From Kocuria turfanensis (GTDB lineage: Bacteria; Actinomycetota; Actinomycetes; Actinomycetales; Micrococcaceae), in contig NZ_CP014482.1 of assembly GCF_001580365.1 (NCBI RefSeq), forward strand, positions 70,900 to 134,899: a DNA stretch of 64,000 nt, read 5' to 3'. Each line of letters opens with the position of its first letter. The first letter of the stretch is position 1. The notes beneath the pieces are model-generated. The model was not told where the DNA came from, searched no databases, and worked only from the letters and a program-made list of their open reading frames with translations. This document shows, piece after piece, positions 1-8,719 of the stretch. A program made the position numbers and the translations under genes.

Positions 1-321
1 GTGGAGTACACCTGGCGGCTACGAGAGATCATGGCCGCGCGCGGGATGAACAACCTCTCCGACCTGATCCCCCTCCTGCAGGACCGCGGGGTGAGTCTGT
101 CGTCCTCCCAGATCTACCGGCTGATTGGGTCCAGGCCCGAGCGGATGAACCTGGCTCTGCTGGCGGCGTTGCTCGATGCCCTGGACTGCACCTTCGAGGA
201 ACTCTGCCCCACCACCGTCGTCGCCACCGAGACCCGCCACCGCCTGACCGGCACCGAGGCGGGCATCGCGAAGAAGGACGCCATCCGCCCGATCCGGGCC
301 CGGATCCACCGACCCGAATGA
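1..321 (+). CDS. XRE-family helix-turn-helix regulator
   Basis: A 106-residue protein, read from a GTG at the window edge; the true start could lie upstream. Residues about 5-70 form a Cro/C1-type helix-turn-helix, with SLSSSQIYRLIG as the likely recognition helix and DALDCTFEELCP as the typical C-terminal end of the fold. The rest is a basic tail. Its stop overlaps the ATG of the next gene (ATGA at 318-321), so the two are translationally coupled. That gene is a zinc-ribbon tyrosine recombinase, and this regulator/recombinase pairing is common in actinobacterial mobile elements. I infer that it controls the recombinase. Confidence 0.8.
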   Translation: MEYTWRLREIMAARGMNNLSDLIPLLQDRGVSLSSSQIYRLIGSRPERMNLALLAALLDALDCTFEELCPTTVVATETRHRLTGTEAGIAKKDAIRPIRARIHRPE

Positions 322-1775
322 GCAGGCCCGCCCACGGCGGTGGCTGCACCCGCTGCCACCGCACCGGGGTCAGGATCGTCACCATCTGGCCCGAGGGGCG
401 GATCTGCCGGCGCTGCTACGAACGCGCCACCCGCATCCACGGCACCTGCCCCGGCTGCGCCCAGCACCGGCTGTTGCCCGGACTCCTGGAAGGCGCCCCG
501 GCCTGCACCGACTGCACCGGGATCCCGAGCAACTTCCGCTGCACCCGGTGCGGGCGCGAGGACGAACCCGTGCGCACCGGGCTGTGCGCGCACTGCTGCC
601 TCGCCGATGACCTCACCACCGTGCTCGATGACGGCACCGGCACCATCGCCGCACCGCTACGGCCCTTGTTCACCGCCCTGACCTCGCAGAAGAACGCACG
701 CAGCGCCCGGATCTGGCTCACCGTCAACCGGCAGGCCGAACAGCTGCTGCGGGACATCGCCTAGGGACATGTCCCCCTGACGCATGAGACCTTCCGGAAC
801 CACCCGTCAGCGGCCAAGGTCGCCTTCCTGCGCGCCCTGTGCATCGAGCACCAGCTGCTGGAGCCGGTGAACCTCGACATCGAAGGCTTCCACACCTGGC
901 TGCAGACCAAGACCGGCGCCCTGCCCGACCCAGACGCACTGCTGATCAGCCAATACGCCCGCTGGACCCACCTGAATCGGATGCGCCACCTCGAGAGCAC
1001 CGGGGCGCTGAAGAAGGGCACCTTCCTGGCCGCCAAGCAGTCCACCACCATGGCCATCGGCTTCCTGGACCACCTCAGGGCACGCGGGCACTGCCTGCAG
1101 GAATGCACCCAGCACGATGTGGACTCCTGGCTGGCCGAGGGGCCCACGACCCGCAGCCTGGCCCGAAGCTTCGTCCGCTGGGCCATCGAGCACGGACACC
1201 TGCCAGCCGTGGAATTCCCTTACCGCACCGCGCAGACCACACCGGTCATCAGCCAGGCCCAACGCCTGGCGCACATCCGCGCCCTCGCCGACCCCTCAGC
1301 GCCGATCCCCGGAGCACAACGAGTCGCGGCCCTCTTCCTGTTGCTCTACGGCCAGCCCCTCACCCGCATCTCGCGCATGAGCCTGGATCAGGTCCACGAC
1401 ACCGGAGACCGGCTCACTGTGGCCTTCACCAATGATCGGCTCGAGATCCCGCCCCCGTTCGACGAGATCGTTCGCGCCCACCTGAATGCCCTGCCGAACA
1501 CGAACACCTCCGCGCACCGCCAGAACACCTGGCTCTTCCCCGGCACCCGGCCAGGACAGCACATGCACCAAAACTCGATCATGATGGCCCTGCGTGAGCG
1601 CGGCATCGAGATCCTCGGCGCCCGCAACGCCGCACTCCGGGCCCTGGTCCTGGAAATGCCCGCGCCCGTCGTGGCCGACGCCCTCCACTACAGCTACTCC
1701 GTCACCGACCGCCACCGCCGCGACGCCGGCGCAACCTTCACCGACTACATCACCAGCAGAAGCACCGGCCCCTGA
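318..1775 (+). pseudogene. Zinc-ribbon tyrosine recombinase interrupted by an in-frame TAG
   Basis: Two open stretches in one frame are separated only by TAG at 762-764. The first (148 residues) has repeated CxxC pairs (CTRCHRTGVR, CRRCYERATR, CPGCAQHR, CTDCTG, CTRCGRED, CAHCC), a multi-zinc-ribbon region. After the stop the frame stays open (GHVPLTHETFRNHPSAAK) into a 300-residue integrase-like domain containing LTRISRMSLDQV, which looks like the first catalytic-Arg box, and a C-terminal block around ALRALVLEMPAPVVADALHY. From memory of the family, zinc ribbons and integrase form one polypeptide. The gene is therefore probably inactivated by a nonsense change, or expressed as two pieces; a downstream GTG at 867 could start the second. 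Confidence 0.72.
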
Positions 1776-2130
1776 CCGCCAGACTCCCCCGCCCCGAACC
1801 GCCTTGCTCACGCAGAAAGTCGATCGAATACGCCGGTCTCGAACACGTAAGGCCAGCACTCATTAGGACAAACTCCCCCGTCGCCCAGTATCCAGGACCG
1901 ACCGGTAAATGCACAGCGGCACCCTCGGACCTCGGCTGTGCCCGCCCTGGGGGCAAGTCAGATCAAAATGTCACCTGATCGCGCGGCAGTCCCCTGCCAG
2001 CACTGGCTCGACGAGACTGACCGACAACACCTTAAACCGATTGACGCCAATAGGAGCATCCGTTCCTGCGACAGTTCCTCAGAAACCGGTAGGGCTCTGG
2101 CCGGCCGGAGTGCTTTGGCAGGATGAGGCC
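1776..2130. other. Intergenic region upstream of egtE
   Basis: I find no convincing gene here. It lies between the broken recombinase and egtE and probably holds the egtE promoter. An open frame continues upstream of the egtE ATG to about 1909, but its translation (HSGTLGPRLCPPWGQV) does not resemble the family. Confidence 0.5.
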
Positions 2131-3294
2131 ATGAGCATCGATGTCAAGGCCGCGCGCGAGGACACCCGGGGGACGGGGCACGTCACCCACCTCAACAACG
2201 CAGGTAGCTCCCTGGCTCCGCACCCGGTGATGGACACCGTGGTCGGACACTTGCGCCGTGAGGAGGAGATCGGCGGGTATGAAGCCGCCGCGGAGGCCGA
2301 AGAACGGATCGCGAGCGTGTATTCGTCCCTGGCTCGATTGATCGGCGCGACCCCGGGCGAGGTCGCCGTGCTGGAGAGCGGGTCCACCGCGTGGGCCGCC
2401 GTGGTGTCCCGCCTCCCGTTGACCGGTCGGCGCATTCTGCTGGGCCGCACGGAGTACTGGCACAACGTGCTGGTCCTGCGTCAGCTGGCCCGCCGCGACG
2501 GCCTTGAGCTGGTGGTGCTCGACGACGACGCGCACGGGCAGGTGGATGTGAAGCACCTGCAGTGCGAGCTGGACCGGGGCGGGGCCGGGATGGTGGCCCT
2601 CACCCACGTGCCCATGGGCGGGGCGCAGGTCCAGCCGGCGGCCGAGGTGGGCCGGGCCTGCCGGGCTGCTGGCGTGCCGTTCGTGCTGGATGCCTGCCAG
2701 TCGGTGGGGCAGCTGCCATTGGACGTGGAAACGCTTGGTTGCGATGTCCTGGTCGGTACCGGGAGGAAGTTCCTGCGCGGGCCCCGGGGCACCGCCTTCG
2801 TGCACGTGCGCCGCGAGCTGCTGGACCGGCTCGAACCCGCCCTGCACGACCGGCACCGCTCGGCCGGTGGCACAGACAAGATCGAGGCCCGGGCGCTGGA
2901 GAGCTGGGAGACCAATGTGGCGGGCCGGTTGGGGTTGGGCCGGGCGGTGGACTACGCCCTAACGCTGGGGCTGGAGCCAATCCGTGGACGGGTCACCACG
3001 CTGGCCGAGGCCCTGCGGGCCCGGCTCGCGGCGGTGCCCGCGGTGCGGGTGCACGACCGGGGGCTCCGCCGCGGCGGGATCGTGACGTTCTCCGTCGACG
3101 GGCGAACGGCCGAGCAGGTGAAGAACCAGCTGAGCAGGCAGACAATCAACGTCTCCACCGTTGCGCTGCCGCCGTCGGCTGCTCCCCTGGTCCTGGACCC
3201 GGCCCCCGAGCAGCACACCGTGGCGGTGCGGGCATCGGTGCACTACTACAACACCGAGGACGACCTCGACCGGCTGATCACCGCGCTGCCTTGA
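2131..3294 (+). CDS. egtE: EgtE, PLP-dependent hercynylcysteine sulfoxide lyase
   Basis: A 387-residue fold-type I PLP enzyme of the cysteine-desulfurase/EgtE group. EgtE cleaves the C-S bond of hercynylcysteine sulfoxide in the last step of ergothioneine synthesis. The N-terminus has HLNNAGSSLAP, as in NifS-like enzymes; Asp187 (VLDACQSVGQ) should contact the pyridine nitrogen, and Lys213 (GTGRKFLRGPRG) is the predicted Schiff-base lysine. I chose ATG 2131 because the aligned N-terminus begins there. The gene converges on egtC and their 3' ends overlap by 49 bases. egtABC on the other strand supports the assignment over a generic desulfurase. Confidence 0.88.
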   Translation: MSIDVKAAREDTRGTGHVTHLNNAGSSLAPHPVMDTVVGHLRREEEIGGYEAAAEAEERIASVYSSLARLIGATPGEVAVLESGSTAWAAVVSRLPLTGRRILLGRTEYWHNVLVLRQLARRDGLELVVLDDDAHGQVDVKHLQCELDRGGAGMVALTHVPMGGAQVQPAAEVGRACRAAGVPFVLDACQSVGQLPLDVETLGCDVLVGTGRKFLRGPRGTAFVHVRRELLDRLEPALHDRHRSAGGTDKIEARALESWETNVAGRLGLGRAVDYALTLGLEPIRGRVTTLAEALRARLAAVPAVRVHDRGLRRGGIVTFSVDGRTAEQVKNQLSRQTINVSTVALPPSAAPLVLDPAPEQHTVAVRASVHYYNTEDDLDRLITALP

Positions 3295-4055
3295 GCAGGG
3301 GCGGGTTCTGTCCGTCGAGGGACGATGGGGCGCACGTCCACGTGCTCGGCGGTGGCGGTGAGCACGGAGCCGTCCGGGACCTGGTGCCATCCCGGACCGT
3401 CGTCGGAGGGTTCGCTGGCCACCACGGTCCCGGAACCGTTCCGGCGCCAGCACAGGGTGTCCCCGGCGGCCGTGGCGGCGATCGTGGTGCCGTCGGTGAG
3501 CAGGAAGTTGAACCGGCCGGTGGTGGCAGCGGAGACGTCGGCGACCACCGTGGCCAGTGCCTCCGGCGCGGCAGCCCCGGCGGCGAGCCGGTCCTGGACC
3601 AGGGCCCACAGCACGGCCGAGTCGACGCGCGCCTCCAGGCTCAGCAGGCGGGCCGGGGGCAGCTGCGCGGCCAGTGCGGCCACGGAGGTCGGCCAGCCGT
3701 CCACCCGTCCGTTATGGCTGAACAGCCAGTTGCCGTCCGTGTAGGGGGCGGCCGCGGCCTCGTCGGGGGTGGTGCCGGGTGTGGCCGAGCGCACCGCGGC
3801 CAGTACCGCGGTGCTGGTGGTCACCCGGGCCACGTCGGTGAAGGAGGCATCCGCCCACATCGGTACCGCCCTCCGGTATCGGGCCGGCACCGGGTCCCCG
3901 GGGGCGTACCACCCGGCGCCGAAGCCGTCGGCGTTCATGGTGCCGTTGCGTTGGCGCCGCGGTGCCCAGGACTGGGTGAGCAGCCCGTGCGCCGGGGCCA
4001 GCAGGAGATCCGCTAAAGAGGTCGGCGGGCCGAGGAAGGCCAGATGGCGGCACAC
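3246..4055 (-). CDS. egtC: EgtC, class II glutamine amidohydrolase of ergothioneine synthesis
   Basis: 269 residues starting at GTG 4055, which places Cys2 (MCRHLAFLG) as the N-terminal nucleophile typical of class II glutamine amidotransferases. FSHNGRVDGW, the Asn/Gly oxyanion-hole segment, is also visible. EgtC removes the gamma-glutamyl group from gamma-glutamyl-hercynylcysteine sulfoxide. It follows egtB by 4 bases in a tight egtA-egtB-egtC operon. The final 49 bases overlap egtE on the opposite strand, so the C-terminal tail (rich in Ser/Arg) may have been extended by loss of an earlier stop. Confidence 0.9.
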   Translation of the reverse strand: MCRHLAFLGPPTSLADLLLAPAHGLLTQSWAPRRQRNGTMNADGFGAGWYAPGDPVPARYRRAVPMWADASFTDVARVTTSTAVLAAVRSATPGTTPDEAAAAPYTDGNWLFSHNGRVDGWPTSVAALAAQLPPARLLSLEARVDSAVLWALVQDRLAAGAAAPEALATVVADVSAATTGRFNFLLTDGTTIAATAAGDTLCWRRNGSGTVVASEPSDDGPGWHQVPDGSVLTATAEHVDVRPIVPRRTEPAPAQGSAVISRSRSSSVL

Positions 4056-4059
4056 CCGT

Positions 4060-5412
4060 CTACCGCCCCTCGGCCGCGGCGTCGCGGGCGGTGCGGAAGC
4101 CGGTGAAGATCTGCCGCCGGATGGGGTAGTCCCAGTTGCGAAACGTTGCCCGGCAGGCGGCCGCGTCGGTGGCCCAGGACCCGCCGCGCAACACCTTCTG
4201 CTCGGATCCAAAGAACACCTCGCTGTACTCCCGGTAGGGGAAGGCACGGAACCCTGGGTACGGGAGGAAGTCGCTGGAGGTCCACTCCCACACGTCGCCG
4301 ATGAGCTGGCGCACGCCCAGCGGGGAGGCGCCGTCGGGGTAGGAGCCCACCGGCGCCGGGCGCATCGCCGTCCCGCCGAGGTTGGCGTGGCGGGCCGTTG
4401 GCTCCTCGTCCCCCCATGGGAAGCGCCGGGACCGGCCGGTGCCCGGGTCCCACCGGGCGGCCTTCTCCCACTCCGCCTCGGTGGGCAGCCGGCGTCCGGC
4501 CCACCGGGCGTAAGCCTCGGCCTCCCAGTAGGACACGTGCTGGACCGGTTCGTCGTCGGGCACGGCTTCTTCGACGCCGAAGCGCCGCCGCCACCATTGT
4601 CCGCCCTCGCGCCGCCAGAACCCGGGGGCGCCGAGCCCCGTGCGCTGCCGGTGCGCCCAGCCCACGGGGCTCCACCATTCCTCCCGGTCGTAGCCGCCGT
4701 CGGCCACGAACCCCGCGAACTCAGCGTTGCTGACCGGTACGGTGTCGATCCAGTAGCCCGGCACGTGTACCTCGTGAGCGGGGCGTTCATTATCCAGGGC
4801 CCACGGCTCCACGGAGGAGCCCATGGTGAAGGGCCCCGCGGGCACGTGCACCTCCCGCGGCAGATTCGCTCCCCGGGTGCCGAGCACGGCCGGATCCAGC
4901 GGCTGCGCGTGCAGCACCGGTTCCCCGGCGCGCAGTTGGTGGGTGGCGAGCATGGTCTCGGCGTGCTGCTGCTCGTGCTGGATGATCATCCCGAAGGCGA
5001 AGCCGGCCTCCAGCAGGGGCGAGCCTTCCAGGGGCACGCGGTCCAGGATGTCGAGGGCCTTGGCGCGGACCTCGCCGATGTAGGCGCGGGAGTCGGCCGG
5101 GTCGAGCAGCGGCAGCGACGGGCGGGCGCTGCGGGAATGCTCGAAGGCGTCGTAGAGGGAATCGATCTCCGGGCGCAGAGGATCCAGCCCGCCCACATCC
5201 CGCACCAGCCACAGCTCCTCCTGGCTGCCCACATGGGCCAGGTCCCACACTAGCGGCGACATCAGCGGGGAGTGCTGGGCGAGGAGCTCCTCCTCATCGC
5301 AGGTGGTGAGCGCGTGCACCCGGCGGCGGGACCGTTCCAGGCCGCAGGCGATCCGTTCCTTGAGCGCGCCGGCGGCCTCGGGGCCGTGCGGGGGGAAACC
5401 GGGGTGGTTCAT
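4060..5412 (-). CDS. egtB: EgtB, iron-dependent hercynine sulfoxide synthase
   Basis: 450 residues. EgtB is a nonheme Fe(II) enzyme joining gamma-glutamylcysteine (or cysteine) to hercynine with O2. An N-terminal DinB-like four-helix domain (about 1-160) carries the 3-His iron site: His60 in WDLAHVG, and His146 and His150 in the HX3HXE motif HEQQHAE. A formylglycine-generating-enzyme-like domain follows (about 170-450), with GEVWEWT-type and LRGGSW signatures seen here as GDVWEWTSSD and LRGGSWATD. The ATG at 5412 overlaps the egtA stop (ATGA), so the two are coupled. Clear family member of normal length. Confidence 0.93.
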   Translation of the reverse strand: MNHPGFPPHGPEAAGALKERIACGLERSRRRVHALTTCDEEELLAQHSPLMSPLVWDLAHVGSQEELWLVRDVGGLDPLRPEIDSLYDAFEHSRSARPSLPLLDPADSRAYIGEVRAKALDILDRVPLEGSPLLEAGFAFGMIIQHEQQHAETMLATHQLRAGEPVLHAQPLDPAVLGTRGANLPREVHVPAGPFTMGSSVEPWALDNERPAHEVHVPGYWIDTVPVSNAEFAGFVADGGYDREEWWSPVGWAHRQRTGLGAPGFWRREGGQWWRRRFGVEEAVPDDEPVQHVSYWEAEAYARWAGRRLPTEAEWEKAARWDPGTGRSRRFPWGDEEPTARHANLGGTAMRPAPVGSYPDGASPLGVRQLIGDVWEWTSSDFLPYPGFRAFPYREYSEVFFGSEQKVLRGGSWATDAAACRATFRNWDYPIRRQIFTGFRTARDAAAEGR

Positions 5413-6689
5413 GCGGCGTTCTCCTTGTCGTCGGTGATGTCCCAGAAGTTTCCGGTGCGGTGCCAGTGCTCCAGCCGCTCGTCGGCCGGGCACCGCCCAC
5501 GGGCCGTATGGCGCTCGAGGAAGCGCTCCACCAGGAAGCGGGTGCGGGCGTCGACGCCCAATCGGCCAAGTGCCCCTAGGGCGGCCTCCGCGCATAAAAG
5601 CCCAGCACGTGCCAGCGCCGGCTCGGCCATGGCGTTCCGGGCAGCGGCGCGCATCGGGTCTATCAAGACGCCCACCGGGCCGCAGGCTTCGGCCGCTGCG
5701 TCCGCGGCCTGCTCATCGTCCACCACCGCGGTGGTGATCGCCGCCACTGCTTCCCAGTCGGCACCAGCCTGAGCGTCGATCACCCGGATCTCCAGGAAAC
5801 CGCGCGGACGCACGAACGGGAACAGGGTGCTGAGGTGATAGTCCAGATCGGCGCGGGTCACCGGCCGTGGGCCCTGCCCGCGCAACCACCCCCGCATCGT
5901 CAGGCCGCGGGGTGCGTCCCAGGACCCGTCGTGGGACGGGATGCACAGCACCGAGGCGTCCAGCGCGTAGTCCGCCCAGGCCTGCGCCGGATCGCCCGAG
6001 GGCGGCACCGGGGCGGTGCGGGACGGGTCGGTGGCCAGCCACACCGACTGCCGGGTGCTGGCCCAGCCACTGGGAGTGCCGTTGCGGAAAGGTGAGTTGG
6101 CGAACAGTGCCACCAGTACCGGAGCCAGCCGGTGCAGGCGCTGCCACCGCTGCACCGCGCTGCCCGTGCCGGTGCCCGGCAAGCCGGCGTCCAGGCACAC
6201 CTGCAAGGAGGCGGTGGAGCACATCATCGTGCGCCCGGCCACCCCGTCACGGTCGAAGTGGCGTTCCATGGTCGCGTACCGCGGATGCTCCAGCGTGCGC
6301 GCCGGGGCGCGCACCGGGTCCATCCCCAGCGGCCCGAACCGCAGTCCGGCATCGGCGAACCGCCCGTCAATCGCCGCCAGGTCGGCCCGCACCGCACCGA
6401 TCACGGAGGGAAGGTCCGGTGCGCAGGCTGAGCTCAACTCCAGCTGACCGCCCGGTTCCAGGGTGATCGCCCCGGCACCCGGCAGATGGCCCTCAAGGCC
6501 TGCGGCCACCGCCCTGACCTCGGGCACCGGCACCGGGCGGGCGCAGTTACCGGCGTCGTGGATGGTGCGCTCCAGTTCCAGCCCCACGGCCCCGGCGGGT
6601 CCAGTCCGGAAACAGCCGGCAGTCACATGCTCCTCGGCCTCCGCCTCGGAGAGCACCTCGAGATCGTGTTCCAGACCTGGATGGATCAT
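5409..6689 (-). CDS. egtA: EgtA, glutamate-cysteine ligase
   Basis: 426 residues from ATG 6689, which has the Shine-Dalgarno-like AAAGGGCGAGG a few bases upstream; a TTG at 6710 would add seven residues without a better site. The family is the plant-type glutamate-cysteine ligase that makes gamma-glutamylcysteine for EgtB. Visible signatures are GLELERT near the N-terminus, LEPGGQLELSS for glutamate and ATP binding, and MMCSTASLQVCLD. First gene of the egtABC operon. Its upstream region (6690-7326) should carry the operon promoter. Confidence 0.9.
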   Translation of the reverse strand: MIHPGLEHDLEVLSEAEAEEHVTAGCFRTGPAGAVGLELERTIHDAGNCARPVPVPEVRAVAAGLEGHLPGAGAITLEPGGQLELSSACAPDLPSVIGAVRADLAAIDGRFADAGLRFGPLGMDPVRAPARTLEHPRYATMERHFDRDGVAGRTMMCSTASLQVCLDAGLPGTGTGSAVQRWQRLHRLAPVLVALFANSPFRNGTPSGWASTRQSVWLATDPSRTAPVPPSGDPAQAWADYALDASVLCIPSHDGSWDAPRGLTMRGWLRGQGPRPVTRADLDYHLSTLFPFVRPRGFLEIRVIDAQAGADWEAVAAITTAVVDDEQAADAAAEACGPVGVLIDPMRAAARNAMAEPALARAGLLCAEAALGALGRLGVDARTRFLVERFLERHTARGRCPADERLEHWHRTGNFWDITDDKENAA

Positions 6690-7326
6690 GACCACACCTC
6701 GCCCTTTCAATGGACACCCCCGGGGACTGACAACGACCTCCAGTACCGGCCTCAGGGATCACCGGCAACGGGCGCACCTGCTCGTGGCCGCAGCCGTCAA
6801 GAACGCGCAATGCACCGTGCATGACGCCTCGCTGCTCACGGCATGACAGCCAGCCTTCCGGGGACAACCGAAATACTCAACCCGTACCGCCACGATCGCC
6901 GCTGCTTCCCGAGGCGTCATGTCTGGCCGAGGACCGGCCAGAGCGGAAAAGACACGCAGCCCGCCACACACGCGCCGAAGGCCCCACCAGCGCCTGTCCG
7001 CCTCATCCGTGCTGACCGCTGACCGTGAAGACCGGGCCAGAGCTCGCCGCGTCGCATAAGCTGACCATCACGCCAAATCAGGGCCGGACACTCTCGGTGG
7101 AGGAACCTGACATCGGGAGGCCCCAGCGGAAGCACAGCAGCAGGTCACCGGCGGCAACACCATGCGCTGGTGCGAACACGGGAGAGGGAAGCCCATCCCT
7201 TGCTGCACGGAATCCCGGCCTCACCGACGCCATCGGGCCACGGCATGCCTTTCATCACGGGTCCAGCTTGACCCGGCAGATGCCCCGGTGGGCACCTGCA
7301 AGACACCAACTGATAGGAAAACCACG
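6690..7326. other. Intergenic region between egtA and the binding-protein gene
   Basis: This 637-base stretch lies between two divergent genes and must hold both promoters. I see no coding region I would defend. The stretch 7060-7300 is rich in short G/C hairpins upstream of the binding-protein ATG, so a structured leader is possible, but I could not match it to a known riboswitch class. Confidence 0.45.
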
Positions 7327-8265
7327 ATGACCCTTGGTGCTGCAACCCGCCCAGCTGTCCCCGTATCGACCCTGGGCGCAGCCCTGCTTCTGGGGCTGAC
7401 CGCCTGCGGGGGTGGCGGGGACCCCCTCGCCGGGGACGGCGGGTCCGCGGAGTCGGCGGTGGAGACCGTGACCGTGGGCTCGGCCGACTTCCCGGAGAAC
7501 GAAATCCTGGCCCAGCTCTACGCCGGAGCACTGGAATCAGCCGGGATCCAGACCGAAACCAACCTCAGCATCGGTTCCCGCGAGGCCTACGTCGGGGCCG
7601 TCCAAGACGGCTCTATCGACGTCATCCCGGACTACTCCGGCAACCTCCTGCTCTTCGCGGACCCCGAGGCCACCGCCAGCTCCGCCGAGGAGATCATGGA
7701 CGCCCTGCCCGAGGCCCTGCCCGAGGACCTCATTGTCCTGGAACCGGCGCAGGCGCAGAACAAGGACACCCTGGTCGTCATCCCCGAAACCGCCCAGCAG
7801 TACGAGCTGGAGAGCATCGCCGACCTGGCCGAGGTCTGCGACCAGCTGGTGCTGGCCGCCACTCCGGAATTCGCCGAACGGGCCTACGGGCTGAAGGGGT
7901 TGGAGGAGAACTACGGGTGTGTGCCGGCTTCCTTTGAGCCGATCAACGACGGCGGCGGACCTCTGACCCTCCAGGCGTTGTTGGACGGGGACGTGGACGT
8001 CGCTGACATCTTCAGCACCACACCCTCGATCGCCGAGAACGACCTCGTGGTCCTGGAGGACCCGGAGAACAACTTCATCGCCCAACAGGTTGTGCCCCTC
8101 ACAGCACAGGATCGGCTGCCCCAGGAGGCTGTGGACGCCCTGAACGATCTCTCCGGCAAGCTCACCACGGAAGATCTGATCGGGCTCAACCAGCAGGTCA
8201 GCGGAGAGAACCCGATCAGCACCGCCGACGCCGCACAACAGTGGCTGTCCGCCAACGGCTACTGA
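7327..8265 (+). CDS. Lone OpuBC/ProX-type substrate-binding lipoprotein
   Basis: 312 residues. A hydrophobic signal ends in the lipobox LLLGLTACG, so the mature protein is a membrane-anchored extracellular lipoprotein. VTVGSADFPENEILAQLYAG and DVIPDYSGNLLLF are signatures of the quaternary-amine (glycine betaine/choline) binding family, which also includes the ergothioneine-binding domain of EgtUV-type transporters. No permease or ATPase gene is adjacent. Because it sits next to egtABC, ergothioneine or a related trimethylammonium compound is a candidate ligand, but osmoprotectant uptake is equally possible. ATG 7327 was chosen for its compact signal peptide. Confidence 0.8.
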   Translation: MTLGAATRPAVPVSTLGAALLLGLTACGGGGDPLAGDGGSAESAVETVTVGSADFPENEILAQLYAGALESAGIQTETNLSIGSREAYVGAVQDGSIDVIPDYSGNLLLFADPEATASSAEEIMDALPEALPEDLIVLEPAQAQNKDTLVVIPETAQQYELESIADLAEVCDQLVLAATPEFAERAYGLKGLEENYGCVPASFEPINDGGGPLTLQALLDGDVDVADIFSTTPSIAENDLVVLEDPENNFIAQQVVPLTAQDRLPQEAVDALNDLSGKLTTEDLIGLNQQVSGENPISTADAAQQWLSANGY

Positions 8266-8290
8266 GCCCAGCAACAGCACACCATCCCAG

Positions 8291-8419
8291 CTACACATGG
8301 TCCTCATGGAAGGCAGTCCTTGTTGGGGTCGCCAGTGAAACTGGGATCGCCGCGGCGAAAGCACCACCACCAGAACCGATGATGGCCAGATCCGTCTCGA
8401 TCACTGCAGTTCCACCCAT
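8291..8419 (-). pseudogene. merA: 5' stub of mercuric reductase (merA)
   Basis: A start codon at 8419 with a strong ribosome site (CGGAGG) begins MGGTAVIETDLAIIGSGGG, followed by AFAAAI. This is the FAD-binding GxGxxG start of MerA-type flavin reductases. After about 25 codons (near 8345) the homology ends abruptly and the frame reads unrelated residues to a stop at 8291. No other part of merA is present downstream. It is a truncation relic left by deletion or rearrangement of a mercury-resistance locus. Confidence 0.75.
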
Positions 8420-8485
8420 GACAACCTCCGCAAATCGGTGAGGACCACTCCCACCGGAAACTTTCCGTGTGCCCTTCTCCGACCC

Positions 8486-8517
8486 AGCCTGCACCCTCCC
8501 CCACAGGGGAAGGTCAA
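8486..8517 (-). promoter_or_regulatory. MerR-family-type operator/promoter upstream of the merA stub
   Basis: On the minus strand TTGACC (8517-8512) is followed by a dyad with arms ACCTTCCCC and GGGGAGGGT around TGTG (8514-8493). The -10 is weak (CAGGCT) at a 19-20 base spacing. A long spacer with the dyad between -35 and -10 is the hallmark of promoters controlled by MerR, CueR or ZntR-type regulators. It points towards the merA stub about 70 bases away. No MerR-type regulator gene is in the window. Confidence 0.6.
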
Positions 8518-8719
8518 GGTGTCACTGCGACAACAGCCCCCTGCCGGCGCCGGCTGAATACTGACCCTCGGGCGCCGGGCGGATGCAACGGTGGGTTCAC
8601 CCCAAGCTCATGGCCCCATCAGCATCAGCCTGGTCGACCCTGACGTGGCGATCCCGCCCAGAACGCAGGACGCCCACTGGGCCGTCCCGACCGCACTACT
8701 CAGCTCCTCAGGGGCCTCC

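Noticed and set aside
1909..2130. N-terminal extension of EgtE
   Set aside because: The added 74 residues do not look like the family, and ATG 2131 gives the normal N-terminus.
7060..7326. Possible glycine or other riboswitch upstream of the binding-protein gene
   Set aside because: GGGAGAGGG-like words are present, but the conserved core order of known classes is not; stated only as a possible structured leader.
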